Origin: Ischnura elegans
Lineage: Eukaryota > Arthropoda > Insecta > Odonata > Coenagrionidae
Direction of reading: 5' to 3'
DNA: 64,000 bases
Assembly (NCBI RefSeq): GCF_921293095.1
Contig: NW_025791658.1
Coordinates: forward strand, 3,720,001-3,784,000
Numbering within the stretch: position 1 is the stretch's first letter; every line of letters begins with the position of its first letter. A program made the translations under genes and the position numbers. The notes beneath the pieces were generated by a model. That model was not told the DNA's origin, searched no databases, and saw nothing but the letters and a program-made list of their open reading frames with translations. Positions 20,438-32,555 of the stretch are shown one piece after another.

Positions 20438-21654
20438 GTGAGTGCAATTCATTTATTCTCATTTGAATCTCGATTCATGATAAGTTTAGGAGAATGTATT
20501 GTGTCATTGTTGTGATTATGTTGAGGGGCGAAACGGAGGAAGATTCATTTATCTATGAACTCAACCTGTTATAACAGAACTTTGAAACGAGTAACTCAAT
20601 ACTGTAATCCACCAATCAATTGACGTCACTTGAATGGGAAAAATATGTTGCATGACTGCATAACAGCTAGTAAATCCTACATTTACTAAAAAAGCCCTTA
20701 GATTAAAAAATTGGTGGCATTATAGTTTTATCGAATCGTGCTTTCGTCCACCCCAAGGATTGTTTAGAATGTGAAATACGTTATATATACCAAGTTTGGT
20801 GAATATACGGCGGAGTTTGGTGAATCGTTAAAACTATTCATATACCGATAATTAATTGAGCTTACATTTTTTTATCAGCAATGTTAGGGGGTATGAAAGG
20901 CTCTCAACCATGGTCGACCGAACAGTGAAACAAGTCCAACATTCCGCTAATTATGTCAAGAAATCCGTGAATCCTTGGCAAGGTGTTAAGTCAAATTGCA
21001 GTTGGTGTCATAATTAGAGGTGGGAATTTCGGTTCATTTTGTGGATTAGAGGTGGGAATTTCGGTTCATTTTGTGGATTCGGTTCATGGGATTTGATTCT
21101 TGGCAATGATTCGGTTCTTTAAATCGTTCATAATGAACCGTGTGATTCTCGAATCCATAATTCCTCAAATCCTTGTAGATCTGTCGAATACTCCATTTCA
21201 AATCTTATGAGTGAATACTATCATACTAAATCTGGGTGTAGCAATAAAAATAGCAAATAGTTAACTAATATTAAAACTAAAAATCCATAAATTATCATGA
21301 AATTTTAAAAAATCGCTAAGCAACTAAATTAAACGATTGGGGATGAGTTGTAACAGTGATTTCTAAAATTATAAGACAGAAAAAAAATTAGCCTTTACGT
21401 GGTCTTGAACCCAGGACTCACATATTGGGGGATAATGACGTAGCATCTTAAAAACTCGGTTATTGAGGTACTTGAAAGTTAGTGCTTCTCAACGGAACTT
21501 ATACTACAAAATCTTTCGTACCATACCTATTTCGTTTCAGAAAATAACTCGTGATGTCTCATTGTGTGCCACACTGATAGGTTACATCTTAAAAATATGA
21601 ATGGAAGAACTTGTAAATGAGATTTTTTCACACTATTATAGAAACTATTGTGTA

Positions 21655-21715
21655 CAGTGGTGTAGCCAGGAATTTCGTTCGGGGGGGGGGGGGGTCCAAA
21701 ACCAGTTTAAGTTTA
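21655..21715. mobile_element. hAT MITE B, 5' fragment
   Basis: CAGTGGTGTAGCCAGGAATTTCGTTC followed by a G-run, split here as CAGTGGTGTAGCC plus AGGAATTTCGTTC. The right end is missing where the LINE fragment begins. Confidence 0.65.
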
Positions 21716-21734
21716 TCACCTTGTTGTTAGAGGA

Positions 21735-21975
21735 TTTGCAAACCAGTGGGTAAAATCTTCAGGACAAGCATCGGTCTGTTGTGGAGTACGATCATGGTAT
21801 CCAATGAAGATCTAATATTAAATAGGTTTCTTGTGGTGTACCTCATGGTCATATTCTTTATGTCATTTATATTACTGACCTCTCTAACAAGCTAAGTAAA
21901 GTACAAGGGGCTATAACAATCCCTAATTCAGACGATCTAATATCTGAGCAGATAGCTAGTAAAACAAATGACTAA
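21735..21975 (+). pseudogene. LINE reverse transcriptase fragment
   Basis: The frame reads SGVPHGHILYVIYITDLSNK, the GVPQGSxLGPLLFxIYINDL block of non-LTR reverse transcriptases, with changes and a missing LGP core. About 80 residues, no catalytic YADD. Confidence 0.6.
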
Positions 21976-22389
21976 CAAATGCTACAATCGCTCCAGCCGT
22001 GATCCACTAGGGTAGCACTGGGAGCGATAGGAGCGAAAGTGGACCACGAATCTGTAGCGTCTGAAGCGGGAGCATTGGGAGCGTGTACTGGACTACGCCC
22101 TGATAGTATTGTCATTCATTAGAAGAGTCATTCATTTTTCTGTGGTGTTCATGTTTGCGCTGAACTACTCTTTTTTCTCTATTTAGTTGTAAAGATAGGT
22201 AGATAGTCTTTATTTAAGGGCACTAGACTTATTTTATGGAATAATACCTATTACAGCTTCATTTTTTAAGGAATAAAATCGCAGTGTAGCTAATTAAATG
22301 AGCACAAATAAGCAATAACAATGGTATAAAAGTTTTAATAGCACAAGCATATCATATAAATGATGGCAATATGTTTTAAAAATAATTTT

Positions 22390-23510
22390 CATATATTTTT
22401 TCAGTGAAAGAGAGAAATCAATTTCTTTAATGCCATTTGCCAACCTCTTTATCCTTGAAATAGGGTTATTAAATGCGTAATTAGTATTTTAATGACTTGT
22501 ATAAAACGTACTTCCTGATCAACATACCTGATGAGGTACGTGAAATAGTTAGCATTAAAATTTCAGGTGAGTTCGTATTACAATTTAATAAATTATTTAG
22601 TAGATCCAGGTCAGCCATATTCGTCCTCTCAGCAAAAGTAGGCTTAGGGTAGACAAATTATATTTACGGCATTTGTAGGGAGTAAAATACTACAAACTTT
22701 ATTGATGACAATTCACATCATGAATTTTTGCTGAACTCTCTCAAAATAGTTAGATGTGTTTGAATGAAACTAAAACTTAGATGGTTAAACTGTATTCAAG
22801 ATGATGGCAGACACATGAATTTTGTTAGATTTTTTTGTGGAGTAAATTATTGTTTGATCTGTGACGTGTATGAATTTTTTTTAATAGCTTCGTATACCTT
22901 TAAATGTGATTCTTGAGTGTAAATTTATCATCAACCACTGCACTTAAATCACTGGCAGTATATGTTGTCAGTTATTTATGAATGGATATGGACTGAGGAT
23001 TTTGAAGGTTATCTTGGGTCATGAACTTATGATTCTGCATTTGCTTAAATTTAGTAAAAGGTCATTGTTTGTCAATCAAATATCAAGGGACTTAAAATTA
23101 TCCCATAGAAGCACAGCATCTGTTTTTGAGCTAATTGTATTGTGTGTTTTTGAGTCTTCAGTGTATAAAAGGATGTATATATCATTTAGTGCTGAAGAAA
23201 TATCATTAAGGAATAAAATGAAGAGGGGCGGCCCTAAATGAGAGCTTTGGGGTACTCCCGATGCTCCCATTCATTCTTTAGAATGTGCTGGCAATGAGCT
23301 TTCTATTACTTCGGTTGGTGTGTACCCATGACAGGGAAGGATTTCGAGAACCAAGAGCTTCGAATTTATTTTTTAGGACGGAATGACTGACTTTATTAAT
23401 TGCTTTAGTCAAATCTGTATATCCTGAGTCTATTTGAAAATCAGATTCCCTGGCATGAAATACATGATATTTAAACACTAGTAGGTGTTTCGCCGTGGAT
23501 TTCGTCATGT
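22390..23510 (-). pseudogene. Decayed Jockey/CR1-like LINE reverse transcriptase
   Basis: On the minus strand, in order: DLTKAINKVSHSVLKNKFEA (23430 area), SGVPQSSHLGPPLFILFLND (23255-23190), LLYTED in place of the catalytic YADD box (about 23165), LLLNLSKCRI (about 23010), and finally ISRTSSGMLIRKYVLY and ISRIKRLANGIKE at about 22540-22410. Frames shift at about 23275 and elsewhere, so it is inactive. It lies antisense in intron 2. Confidence 0.8.
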
Positions 23511-23923
23511 AAACCTTAAAAATCTCTCAAACTTGATTTTAGGCCTGCGATTGAAAGAGCAAAAGAAAAATTGATGTGTCGGTCATGATTCAAAGTCAGT
23601 CATGCGTAAATGCTGTCCATGCATTTATCTGCACAGGTATATTCTGAGCACAATAATTGGTCCGTGTGCCATGACGACACATTGACCTTGAGCCTTGCAT
23701 CTGTCGCGTTTGTTAAGTTTTTAGTTAACCTGTGGCCGATGATCGTTACCCGATCAATATTTTTGCCTAAAATGTTTTTTTCTATAGACCATGAATTTGA
23801 CGACATGTACACCGTGAAAACCTGGAAAAAAACGTGAATATTATATTTCAGTTTGGGTGGGAAACATGTTGTTTGTTGATTTTAATGGAGGTGGGCTGTT
23901 CATCACTTTTACTCTTTCCACAG

Positions 23924-24085
23924 AGTATCGAGGAGGAGAAGACAGCTGATGAAACGTCTTATGCTGAGACAAAGGAATGCATTGGAGATTCAAGTGAAGG
24001 AACTTCGCAGTTCCCATGCTCAGTTCAAAGGACTGAAATATACATTCCTTTGGAAGAATGCCAATTGCCCCAAGAGATAATGATG
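23924..24085 (+). CDS. ZAD zinc-finger protein, exon 3 (acidic linker, duplicated exon)
   Basis: 54 codons after acceptor TTTCCACAG; donor GTAAAT at 24086. It is acidic, rich in Glu and Thr, and contains the pattern EGTSQFPCS...TEIYIP...CQLP. It is paralogous to exon 4 over its whole length. No known domain. A 665-bp Spy-like element sits 23 bp past its donor. Confidence 0.75.
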
Positions 24086-24108
24086 GTAAATTTTGTTCTC
24101 AATTGCAA

Positions 24109-24773
24109 TAGGGTGGTTTCCTATTATTTTTTTATTGCCTTAATTGAAAGATTATTACTCCTGGAGTACGTATTTCGCGCTTTTAGATTTTTAAATGACA
24201 ACATCTATTTTTCGCGATTAAATGAAAAGTAAAAAATTTTCAAGCGCGCGAAAACGCGATGCTTAAGTATGAATGCCGGGAAATATCTCCGTACGTCGTA
24301 TTTCTGGTTCCCCCTCCCGCCCAGTGAGGTGACCTTGAGGCGAGGCTTAGCGCTGATACGTCGCAGGATGCTAGCGGATAGCTGAGTACCTTGCTGAATG
24401 GTAGCGCTTGGCTTAAAAATGTTTATTAATACCTTATCAAACGAAGAAAACTTTCCGACCTTAGCCAGTTTTAATAGGTGATTATTAAGACATGTTTCCC
24501 TGAGCTCTGCGCCTCATGCATGCATTGGTAACCTCAGACGATGTATAACTCCTATCCTCTCGTGTAGAAACTAGGTCCCTGTGACGTCATGCGGAGTGGA
24601 ATCGCATGGGTGCCAATCTGGCCTTTTTCAAATGAGGATAAAATTTGACCCTTGCCATTCGTCTAAATCGGTATTTCAAAAACCAAATAATTTGTGTATT
24701 ATGAATACACTAATGGTGGGTAACGAATCGCAATCAATGCCTTTCGTTTTCTTTGATGAAGGAAACTACCCTA
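24109..24773. mobile_element. Spy-like MITE copy 10, in ZAD intron 3
   Basis: Full-length (665 bp) between TTGCAA and TTGTACC. It starts 23 bp after the exon 3 donor and ends 78 bp before exon 4, so it forms most of the intron. Confidence 0.85.
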
Positions 24774-24851
24774 TTGTACCATAGCATAACTGCCTCCAAA
24801 TGAATAAAAATTCTGGGTTGCATGACGGAAGTGCTTTTGCTTCCTCCACAG

Positions 24852-25019
24852 AATATCAAAGAAGAGATGGTGGATGATGACAATGCAGGGTCTTGTGCTG
24901 AGAATATAGAATGCATACAAGAAATGATTGAAGGAACTTCTCCAATCGCATGCTCGGCTCAAACGACTGAAATATTCAATCCCGTGCAAGACTGCCAGTT
25001 ACCCAGAATCAATATTATG
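24852..25019 (+). CDS. ZAD zinc-finger protein, exon 4 (acidic linker, duplicated exon)
   Basis: 56 codons after acceptor TCCTCCACAG; donor GTAAGT at 25020. It begins NIKEEMVDDDNAG and shares EGTS...PC/ACS...TEI...P...CQLP with exon 3. Flanking intron sequence (AAAATTCTGGGTTG) also recurs after both exons, pointing to a tandem exon duplication. The KEE motif resembles a sumoylation-type site (IKEE), which is only inference. Confidence 0.75.
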
Positions 25020-25620
25020 GTAAGTATTATTCTCATCTTCAATAATACGGTAATGTAATTGCCTTCTGTTGAACAAAATTCTGGGTTGTACTGTGGAAGT
25101 GGGTTTTTCAAGAGCTTAGTTTTGAGAGTACAAGAGTAGCTTGGTTTTCAAACATTGACGTATTTTTTAGGCCAGTGCGCCCAGTCCTTGGTTATCAACT
25201 TTTATTTCATCCTATTTGTTAATTGAAATTACATTTGGGAATGGCTCTTTTAGCACATAGGTACTGTGTAAGTAAACTCCCTTTGGAGTAATGTGAATTA
25301 CAAGTTTTCGAGAAATATGGCATTTTATAATCGTTTTGTGTTCTTATTAATTATGTGTGTACGCATATTGTTGCTCGCCGCGAGCCATTAATGGCATGTG
25401 CTCTCGCAAGAGTGGTTTTTATTTATAAAGTGGAAGTTGGTCAGTATAAGCAAAGAAAAAAATTAACATTTTAGCGCACACCAACCCTTGTAGTCATTGT
25501 ATCTCTGCGTTTGAAATAACACTGCTGAAATACCTAAACGCCATTATGATAAACTTTAAATGAAAAAATTAATGATAAACTTGTTGCTGTATGATCACAA
25601 TGAAGACAACAAAATATACT

Positions 25621-25700
25621 GGCATGACAAAGACTTGAACCCTGGCCCCCAGGGTGGGAGTCGTATACCCTACCACTACCCCACCTATCCCATCTTAAGA
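25621..25700 (-). repeat. tRNA-derived SINE head or tRNA pseudogene
   Basis: The complement reads TGGGGTAGTGG (A-box-like) then, 35 bp on, GGTTCAAGTC (B box). Acceptor-stem ends do not pair, so it is not a working tRNA gene. Confidence 0.45.
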
Positions 25701-27083
25701 TGGATGATATTTTGGATTTATATATGGCTTGTGAAAATTACCGCATGAAAATTAATTAATTACAGCCTAACTAAGGCCCATACAACAGAACCACTACTAG
25801 TTCAGAGATGTGCTCACCATTCTGAAGGCCATAAAAAAATACGGCATTAAAAAAGGCGGAGCAAGGTACGTGGTCTCCCCTTGTTAGCCTTAACACCTCG
25901 CATTTCTATGGAGCGTTGAACCTGTACTCCTTTTCCAAAAATTCAGTGACCATAAATACATCAAACTTTGGTAAACCAATTATAAATTGTTGGAATTTTC
26001 TTTCTCCCAACCAAGATCAACTTTTCTTGAGCCTATCGAGGACAGCAAACCACTGCAACAACCAGCCAGCATGGAAATAAGGCTAACATCCCATGATTCT
26101 AGTTGCGAAGGGCGAACGTTCTGGCCGGCGTAAATACAAACGCAATGAATAAGTCTTGCAGAAAACGTCTGAAATAGGTTTATTGGTTTGACTTAGTTCT
26201 TACAAAAAAAGTTTTGGCATGATAAACGGCATGGTGCCAAAATATACCCAGCGAAAAATAAATACCGTCATCTATTTATTAAAGATTCAATGTGCTATTC
26301 GCACTACTGTTTCCAAACTTGAAGTTGACACGTAATGAATATTAATATATTATGCAATGATGAAGTCATGTACTCAAAAGAGAAGCAGGAGAAGCAGCCA
26401 CATGTATATTCTGAAGATATTTTATGACAGCAAAAGATGGATATCCTCAAATTCAGTAATTTTTCTATGCAATAATAGTGGTAGAACTAAACGGCGTAGA
26501 AGCTGCCTTCTGCTACTTCATCACTCTGCCTTGTGACATCACGGCCAATATTCAACATGGACACCCGTTTTAGCGGCCTTTGAATTTTTCCACATTTCAG
26601 ATGGTTATCTCGAATCAAGGATCACTATTAGGATTTAAACTGTGGTCTTACGACATTATATTATTCTGAACTCTAATTTAAAGAAATGTGTTTGGTGCAT
26701 TTGAAAAACTAGTGTACTTCCCTATTCCTTTATACATTTAATCCTGCAATGGGTTTATTTGGTGGTAATACAAGAAAAACGGGTAATTTGATAAAACCCG
26801 ACTATAGCCCTTAGGCATAGAGGTATTTACATTTAGAAATATCTCATTGAAAATGTAGATAAAGTAAATAGTACCATTGTGTAGGTAATCAACCGCTTGC
26901 TTCTTTTATTTATGTCTTTCGGGCATAACCAGCATAGACCTTCTCTTACATGGTAAAAGAGGCCTTGAGTGACGGGGCACAATGCACTATTAATATCGCT
27001 TTCACATTTTTTTTCTTGAAGATCCATGCTGCTTTGATGAATACTAATACAGTGGATGCATTAAACAAATGCTATAAGTGTAA

Positions 27084-27991
27084 AGCCCGTGTGACACTTT
27101 CCAATTTATTGGCCAATATATCGGTGCGCAATATTGGTTAAAATATTGGGCTTTAGGCATCGTACGACACGTACCAATATTTACACCAATATTGGCCATT
27201 ATAGTGTTCTAATACCCCACTAGAGAACGCCACATAACACAAAAGGACAAAAGAGCATCTCAAGACGCAGATTGATTGCCAATGAGCTACAGAATGGGAG
27301 GTGGCATAATAATTGTAAATTTAATAACTATTTCGAGGGGCTGCAAAGATATTCTCGAATTGCTCGAAATTTCATTTGGGTGAGTTCCTTGAATGATGAG
27401 AGATAGGAAATATTGTGATCTCATAGGTGAGCCAAGATAACGTAGCGGCTCGTTTTGGCTGGAATATGTTCATCGAATAAACAGAGATTGTGTCATCAAT
27501 TGGAACTTTCACCCGAAACTTTAGCGCTCAAATCATGAAAAATAGTTAAATAATTGTAATTTAAACAAAATATAGATGCAATCGAGGAGAATCACGACGT
27601 TTTTATTCATTAAATATCCGAAATGTTATTTCCGAATTACCCACTTTAGACAGTTGATGTTTGTGAATTTATGTTCTGTCAAAGTACATATTAATTATTT
27701 GAGCTATTCCATGGATTGCTATGCTTCTAAAGTTTTAATATATGATATTAAAATCCCGAGGTGAAATGTTTTGCAAAGAGCTTCTAGTTTTGGCCACTAG
27801 GAGTCGACAAGACTGAGTTCTGATTGGAGATTGGCCTCGAGAAAATAGAACCCGTTCTAAAATCTAGATTGCCCAAGAAATTGTCCCAATATTGTGAAAC
27901 GGAGATTGGGCTAGAAATTGGTGTGTGTCAGTGGGTCCACAATCCAATATCCAATGCATTGGCCAATAAATTGGGCAGTGTCATACGGGCT
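27084..27991. mobile_element. PIF/Harbinger-like MITE, 908 bp
   Basis: Ends AGCCCGTGTGACACT and AGTGTCATACGGGCT are inverted repeats, flanked by TAA on both sides (27081-27083, 27992-27994), the 3-bp target type of PIF/Harbinger. Subterminal CCAATTTATTGGCCAATA is also inverted. ATTGGCCAAT-type palindromes recur inside and again at about 41060-41160. No transposase. Confidence 0.75.
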
Positions 27992-28514
27992 TAAGTCGTA
28001 GATCACAAAAATTCTTCTTTGAAACCAATTTATATTTGTTAGTCAATGAAATCGACTTATTTTTATAAAAATCGTTCCAAATCTCCCTAGACAATCTCCT
28101 TCTTTGCTTCAGCTATGCCTTAACAGCTCAACATATTCACAATCTGCTGTCTGGTAATAAAATAGCAATTATTTTTCCAATCAAAATCTTTTCCATAATT
28201 TCCTAATTTTAAAAATTATATCATCTATTTATATTGATCCCTGAATTAATGTAAAATTCAAGTGAACAAAGCGAAGTATACAAAGCTTAACTGTAGCTTT
28301 GAGGACCATTATTTCTCACCTCCCTTAAACAACCTTATTAACCTTAGGTTTGTGATTTCAAGAAGGCTACATCTCAAGGACTAAATGCAGCATAGGAATA
28401 AACAAACATTAACTTTGGATGCAAGTAGTGCTGAAATAGGCTAAAAGATGGCACCACTTATGACTTCAAATGCATGGAGAAACTGGCATTGTCCAATGAA
28501 ACCTAAAAGTTATA

Positions 28515-29081
28515 CAGTGCAACCTCGATATAACGACACCCCACGGTGCACTAATAAACACTCGCTATAGCGAATTGTCGCTTTAGCGGAGGTGGAGCAA
28601 ATAATAGCCAATATACCTGTTACGAACAGATATACAGGAACAGGAGTGGTGCGGCGACAGATAAACATCTACCCGATAAACGTAAGCATAAATCCAGACG
28701 AAAGGCGATGTTTTTTTGCATCACTAAATTTCCTTACACAAATAACGACTAACTATTCAAACAATTTATAAAAATCATGCAAAGCATTGTTTTGTCAATC
28801 ATTATATTTATCGAACGACAGTTTACCACATATATTTGAGACTGAGCACTCCATTAACTTCATTTCTAACAGATCGCTAGCAATTACAGAGGTTAAGGAG
28901 TCTTGATGAAAGTCTTCCGGCGGTGAAACCCTCGCTATGGCGAGAGCCAACGCCGAAAGGGTCTCGTAAAAACGAATTTTTTAAAACGCTTATTATAGGG
29001 TCAATTGACGGTGCATCGGCTATCTCTCGTAATAGCGGGGGTGTCGCTATAGCCCGTACTCGCTTTAACAAGGTTCCACTG
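28515..29081. mobile_element. Tc1/mariner-like element (CAGTGCAACCTCGATA)
   Basis: Ends CAGTGCAACCTCG and AAGGTTCCACTG with TA on both sides (28513-28514, 29082-29083). Subterminal GCTATAGCGA-type words appear at both ends. No intact transposase. Confidence 0.7.
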
Positions 29082-29202
29082 TACATTTCTTTCATTGAAG
29101 TCTAAGTAATTTTTATGTATTCTGTTGGTGCTGGAGTAAAGAAAGTAGTGCAGGGAGTGAAAGCATTGCATAAGGAAGTATGAGCGATGATTTATGGCGT
29201 CA

Positions 29203-29940
29203 TTAATCTGAAACTATGTGCTCTGGTACCAGAGATGGGCAGTACCGAAAATACTTGTACATATTTGAAATACAGATTTTATCAGTCTTTTGTATTTTGT
29301 ATCTAAAATACATTTGACATGTATTTTGCCCATCTCTGTCTGGTACCTTGGTTTTGATAATTCTTCCAGTTTCACCTATGTAGATGACTCCACTCTTCTG
29401 AGTCATGTGGTAGCTGCCGGAGGCTTTAAAATTCACCTTATGGCTCTGTAGTTCCTGCGGAGCCATGTGGATGTAGCAATTTTTTGGGATTGCGTGACAA
29501 TTTCCCGGAAATAGTGGAAAAAATGAGAGAGCAAAAAGAGAATTGGAGTCAAGACCACTGGCATCTATCACATGCCTTGTGAATGGGAAGAAGTCTACAT
29601 TGGTGAAGCTGGAGGAACAAAGTCTGCAACCCGTGCATTTGCCAGGCAAGGATGCAGCTGAGTCTAGCAAATATGGAGTCATTCCACTGCAAGTTGGACG
29701 GAAAACACCTGTAAAATCAATAAGTGTATCAACCCTTAACCGGTGACCGCTGCGTCTGAGAGACTGCTGCATTTCTAAAAATGTGAATATTTTAAAAATT
29801 AATGTTTCAAAATATCTCTTATTCTCGTTGGCTTCATATTTTTGCATACCAAGGGCATCCCACTCTGTAAATTTAACGTTCCTTTTATTACTTTCTGTAA
29901 ATTTCCAATTGAATTTGATTAGTGGTCTGTGAGACTGCAC
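29203..29940 (-). pseudogene. Open frame with GIY-YIG-like C-terminus, interrupted by a hAT MITE
   Basis: A minus-strand open frame of about 245 codons. Near its end it reads KSGVIYIGETGRIIKTKV, resembling the GIY-YIG nuclease start found at the C-terminus of Penelope-like elements. Removing the 109-bp MITE and one duplication copy leaves a short end (PEHIVSD, stop). The upstream part has no recognisable reverse transcriptase motif. It may be a retroelement relic; assignment is weak. Confidence 0.35.
29230..29338. mobile_element. hAT MITE, 109 bp
   Basis: Ends CAGAGATGGGCA and TGCCCATCTCTG with an exact 8-bp duplication TCTGGTAC (29222-29229, 29339-29346). Confidence 0.9.
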
Positions 29941-30037
29941 GTCACCAAATTAAAAAATCAATAAAGGTAATGCTGGTGGAAATGACTAAAAAAGTTGTTA
30001 AAAACAATTCGTCGTGATTTGTCAAGCATAATAATTA

Positions 30038-30737
30038 CAGTGAAACCTCTTTACATCGTAATGGAAGGGACCAAAATTTGGGCAATTTGATGTATGGAGG
30101 TTCACTGTAGAGAGGTTTTAGTGATAGGCACCATTTTTTCATATCCTTTGGAAATGAAAGGCACTACTGCCTTTTAACTATTCATTATATTTATGTGTTT
30201 AAACAAACATTCATGCATCAGTGAACATATATTTATTATTTAATAAATACAGGAAGCAAGCGCTATCGCATGATTTTTACCATGATTCGAGTGAAAATGA
30301 TGTGACTCTCTTAATTCAACAGTCACTTAAAATGATTAGGATAGTTGGATACCTTTTTTCTTATCTACTGTTAGGTATGCTCTCATATGGAAACAAAATG
30401 GCCTTAACTTAAATGGTTAACGTGAAAATTACAGTATATTAAAGGTGTATAAGAAAAAAAAATAACCGTGAAACATTTATCGTTTAAAATGTCATAACAT
30501 GTATGTAATTGCAGCTGCATTAATGGTCTCTTGTTGCCTTGGTACGGTTTGTGGAGGTAGTTTTGCCATCTCGGGGGTGTCTCCTTGGTATGATAAGTGG
30601 AGGTTTTACGATATAAAGAGGTTCACTACTAAGAGGTTTGCCTATAAATTTACATGTAAATCTGATGGGACCGTAGGGGTGGTATGAAGTATGGAGGTTT
30701 ATGATGTAAAGAGGTTCACTACATAGAGGTTTTACTG
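30038..30737. mobile_element. Tc1/mariner-like element (CAGTGAAACCTCT)
   Basis: Ends CAGTGAAACCTCT and GAGGTTTTACTG with TA flanks (30036-30037, 30738-30739). The subterminal motif GATGTA..GAGGTTCACTA recurs several times at both ends. No transposase seen. Confidence 0.7.
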
Positions 30738-31324
30738 TATTAATGTTTTGTTGGAAAGCGTCTTTAGTTGTACAAAGTGGATATTTGAGCACTTTATTAT
30801 TATAAAATTCATTGCGTTATAATAAATGACTATTCAAGTAGTTTCTGAAGGCAAACGCAAAACAAATAAAATCCAGTTGTTATTGGAAATATCACTCATT
30901 TCATTCTCTAAATGCTAACATTTTTATTGATGTTATCAATAATTACAATAAAATAGTGGTTAATTTCTTGTACCCCAAGCAGGCAGTACACATATAACGT
31001 AATTTGTAAATTGCAACCAATTGAACCCTGAAATTTCGTGCGCCCACGGCTGGAGCGCAACATTTATTTACGGGTATCTTTCAGCAGTCAGTCTCCCCTA
31101 ACTATTTGGGGGAACATCTTAGCACAGATTGTTATCGCAAGAAGAAGTGAAACAGACTAGGAAACACCAAGATTAAAACGTCGAAATGAGAGTGACGTTA
31201 CGTCTACATTTGTCCGAAGCGTTTTTTTTTTGCCCCTTTTTTTTCAAGCAACCAGAAAATCCTTGGGTGCGTAGTTTCTGAATTAGTATGAAAATCTGTT
31301 GTCAAATGCCGACAAATGAAACTG

Positions 31325-32160
31325 ATAGTGAAGGATGGAGCACAAATGATGACAGAAGTGATGTAGTCAAAGATCTCCCAGGCAAGAACAATTATTTACT
31401 GGAGAAATCGCTATATGTGGTCATAAAATGAGCCAAAGAGGAAAACTCGTATACTCTTCCATAACACTGTTACTCAGAAACCTGATTTGAAGGATTACAT
31501 TACATCACTAAGTGGGGATATTCAGCCTCTAGACTATAAGTCTCAGATTTTTTATTACCAAATTTTACAATTGAATACATACGTTGGAACGGCCGAAAAA
31601 ATAAAAAGTCCTAATGATTTTGAATCATCCAAAGGACACACAATGGGATCTTCATTTTGCGGATTCTCGGCAAACAAGACTGTAATATCCAATTTCCCCA
31701 AAATATATAAGGCTGTTTGCTTATTTTCATTTATGCAGTACAGGGTGAGTGTTGATATGGAGTCAGGGAAACTAGAAGTAATTGCCTTTTATTACGCAAC
31801 TAGAGATAGCATAGATACTTTAGACAAAATGTACTGTAGGTACGATCCGGGAGGTCGCCCGCCAATGGCAGCATTTTTCAGAATATTAAATATTTCCTTT
31901 GTCAACTATTTTGTGCTTCAGCAGTCTGAGAAAGATAAGGAAGATATGACACGATTTGAATGCATTAAATCAAAGGCGGAGATATCGTCAGACTCCGTAT
32001 GGGAAAGAGAATGTCAAATGTAAGACTCCCGAGACAGGCAGAATAAATTATTGCACAAATCTCAGTCTACCGAAGGGAGAGGCTGAAGAAGTTGAAAGGT
32101 TTGAGATGCGGGCAGTGTGTAGACTGTTCCCTCCGTACAAAAACACCTCTTTCTTATTTT
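31325..32160 (+). pseudogene. piggyBac transposase remnant 1
   Basis: A 178-codon open frame (31487-32023) reads VIAFYYATRDSIDTLDKM and then PPMAAFFRILNISFVNYFVL. This is the FYNxTKGGVDTxDxM...RRWPxxxFxxxLDIxxxNxxxLY region of piggyBac (DDE_Tnp_1_7) proteins, where VDxxD holds a catalytic-domain aspartate. After 31956 the coding sense moves to another frame (RRRYRQTPYGKENVKCKT), and stops litter the N-terminal part (31330-31480). Confidence 0.75.
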
Positions 32161-32555
32161 TCTAATGTAAAAAGCATGAGTGCGCTTTTGTGAAAAATTG
32201 TTATTTTGATCGCCTGCAGAATGCATAGAGAAAAGGATTAAGCGGGATACATTTTTTGGCTACTTTCTACTTAGTCTTCCAACTTGAACATTTAAGGCCT
32301 TATTTTTAAATCTGGCAAAATATTTACACATGAATGTAATAATTTTAAGTCAAGTGTTTGTGGCGTCAGTTTTTGATCCTGTTTGAAATAAAAAATTTAC
32401 TGACAAACTGGTTCGTGTCAGGAATGTAAAAATTTTAATGCAAGTTTGACAATATTTAAGCATTTCAAAAAAAAATTAAGCAAAGCAATAAAATTGGCGT
32501 TGCAACATTTTGTGAATTTTTCATTTATTGCGGTCTCCCAGACCGCACGTCACTG

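Larger units (their letters stand above)
20438..23923 (+). other. ZAD gene intron 2 (transposon-filled)
   Basis: 3.5 kb intron. It holds a 32-bp direct repeat (21013-21076, GGTGGGAATTTCGGTTC), a truncated hAT MITE (21655-21715), two LINE fragments and, at about 21395-21430, a tRNA-like GGTTCAAGACC (complement). No further exon is evident. Confidence 0.6.

Noticed and set aside
24734..25058. Frames antisense to exon 4
   Set aside because: Shadows of the real exon, which has splice sites and a paralogue.
25621..25700. Functional tRNA gene
   Set aside because: A and B boxes are visible but the acceptor stem does not pair, so a SINE head or pseudogene is more likely.
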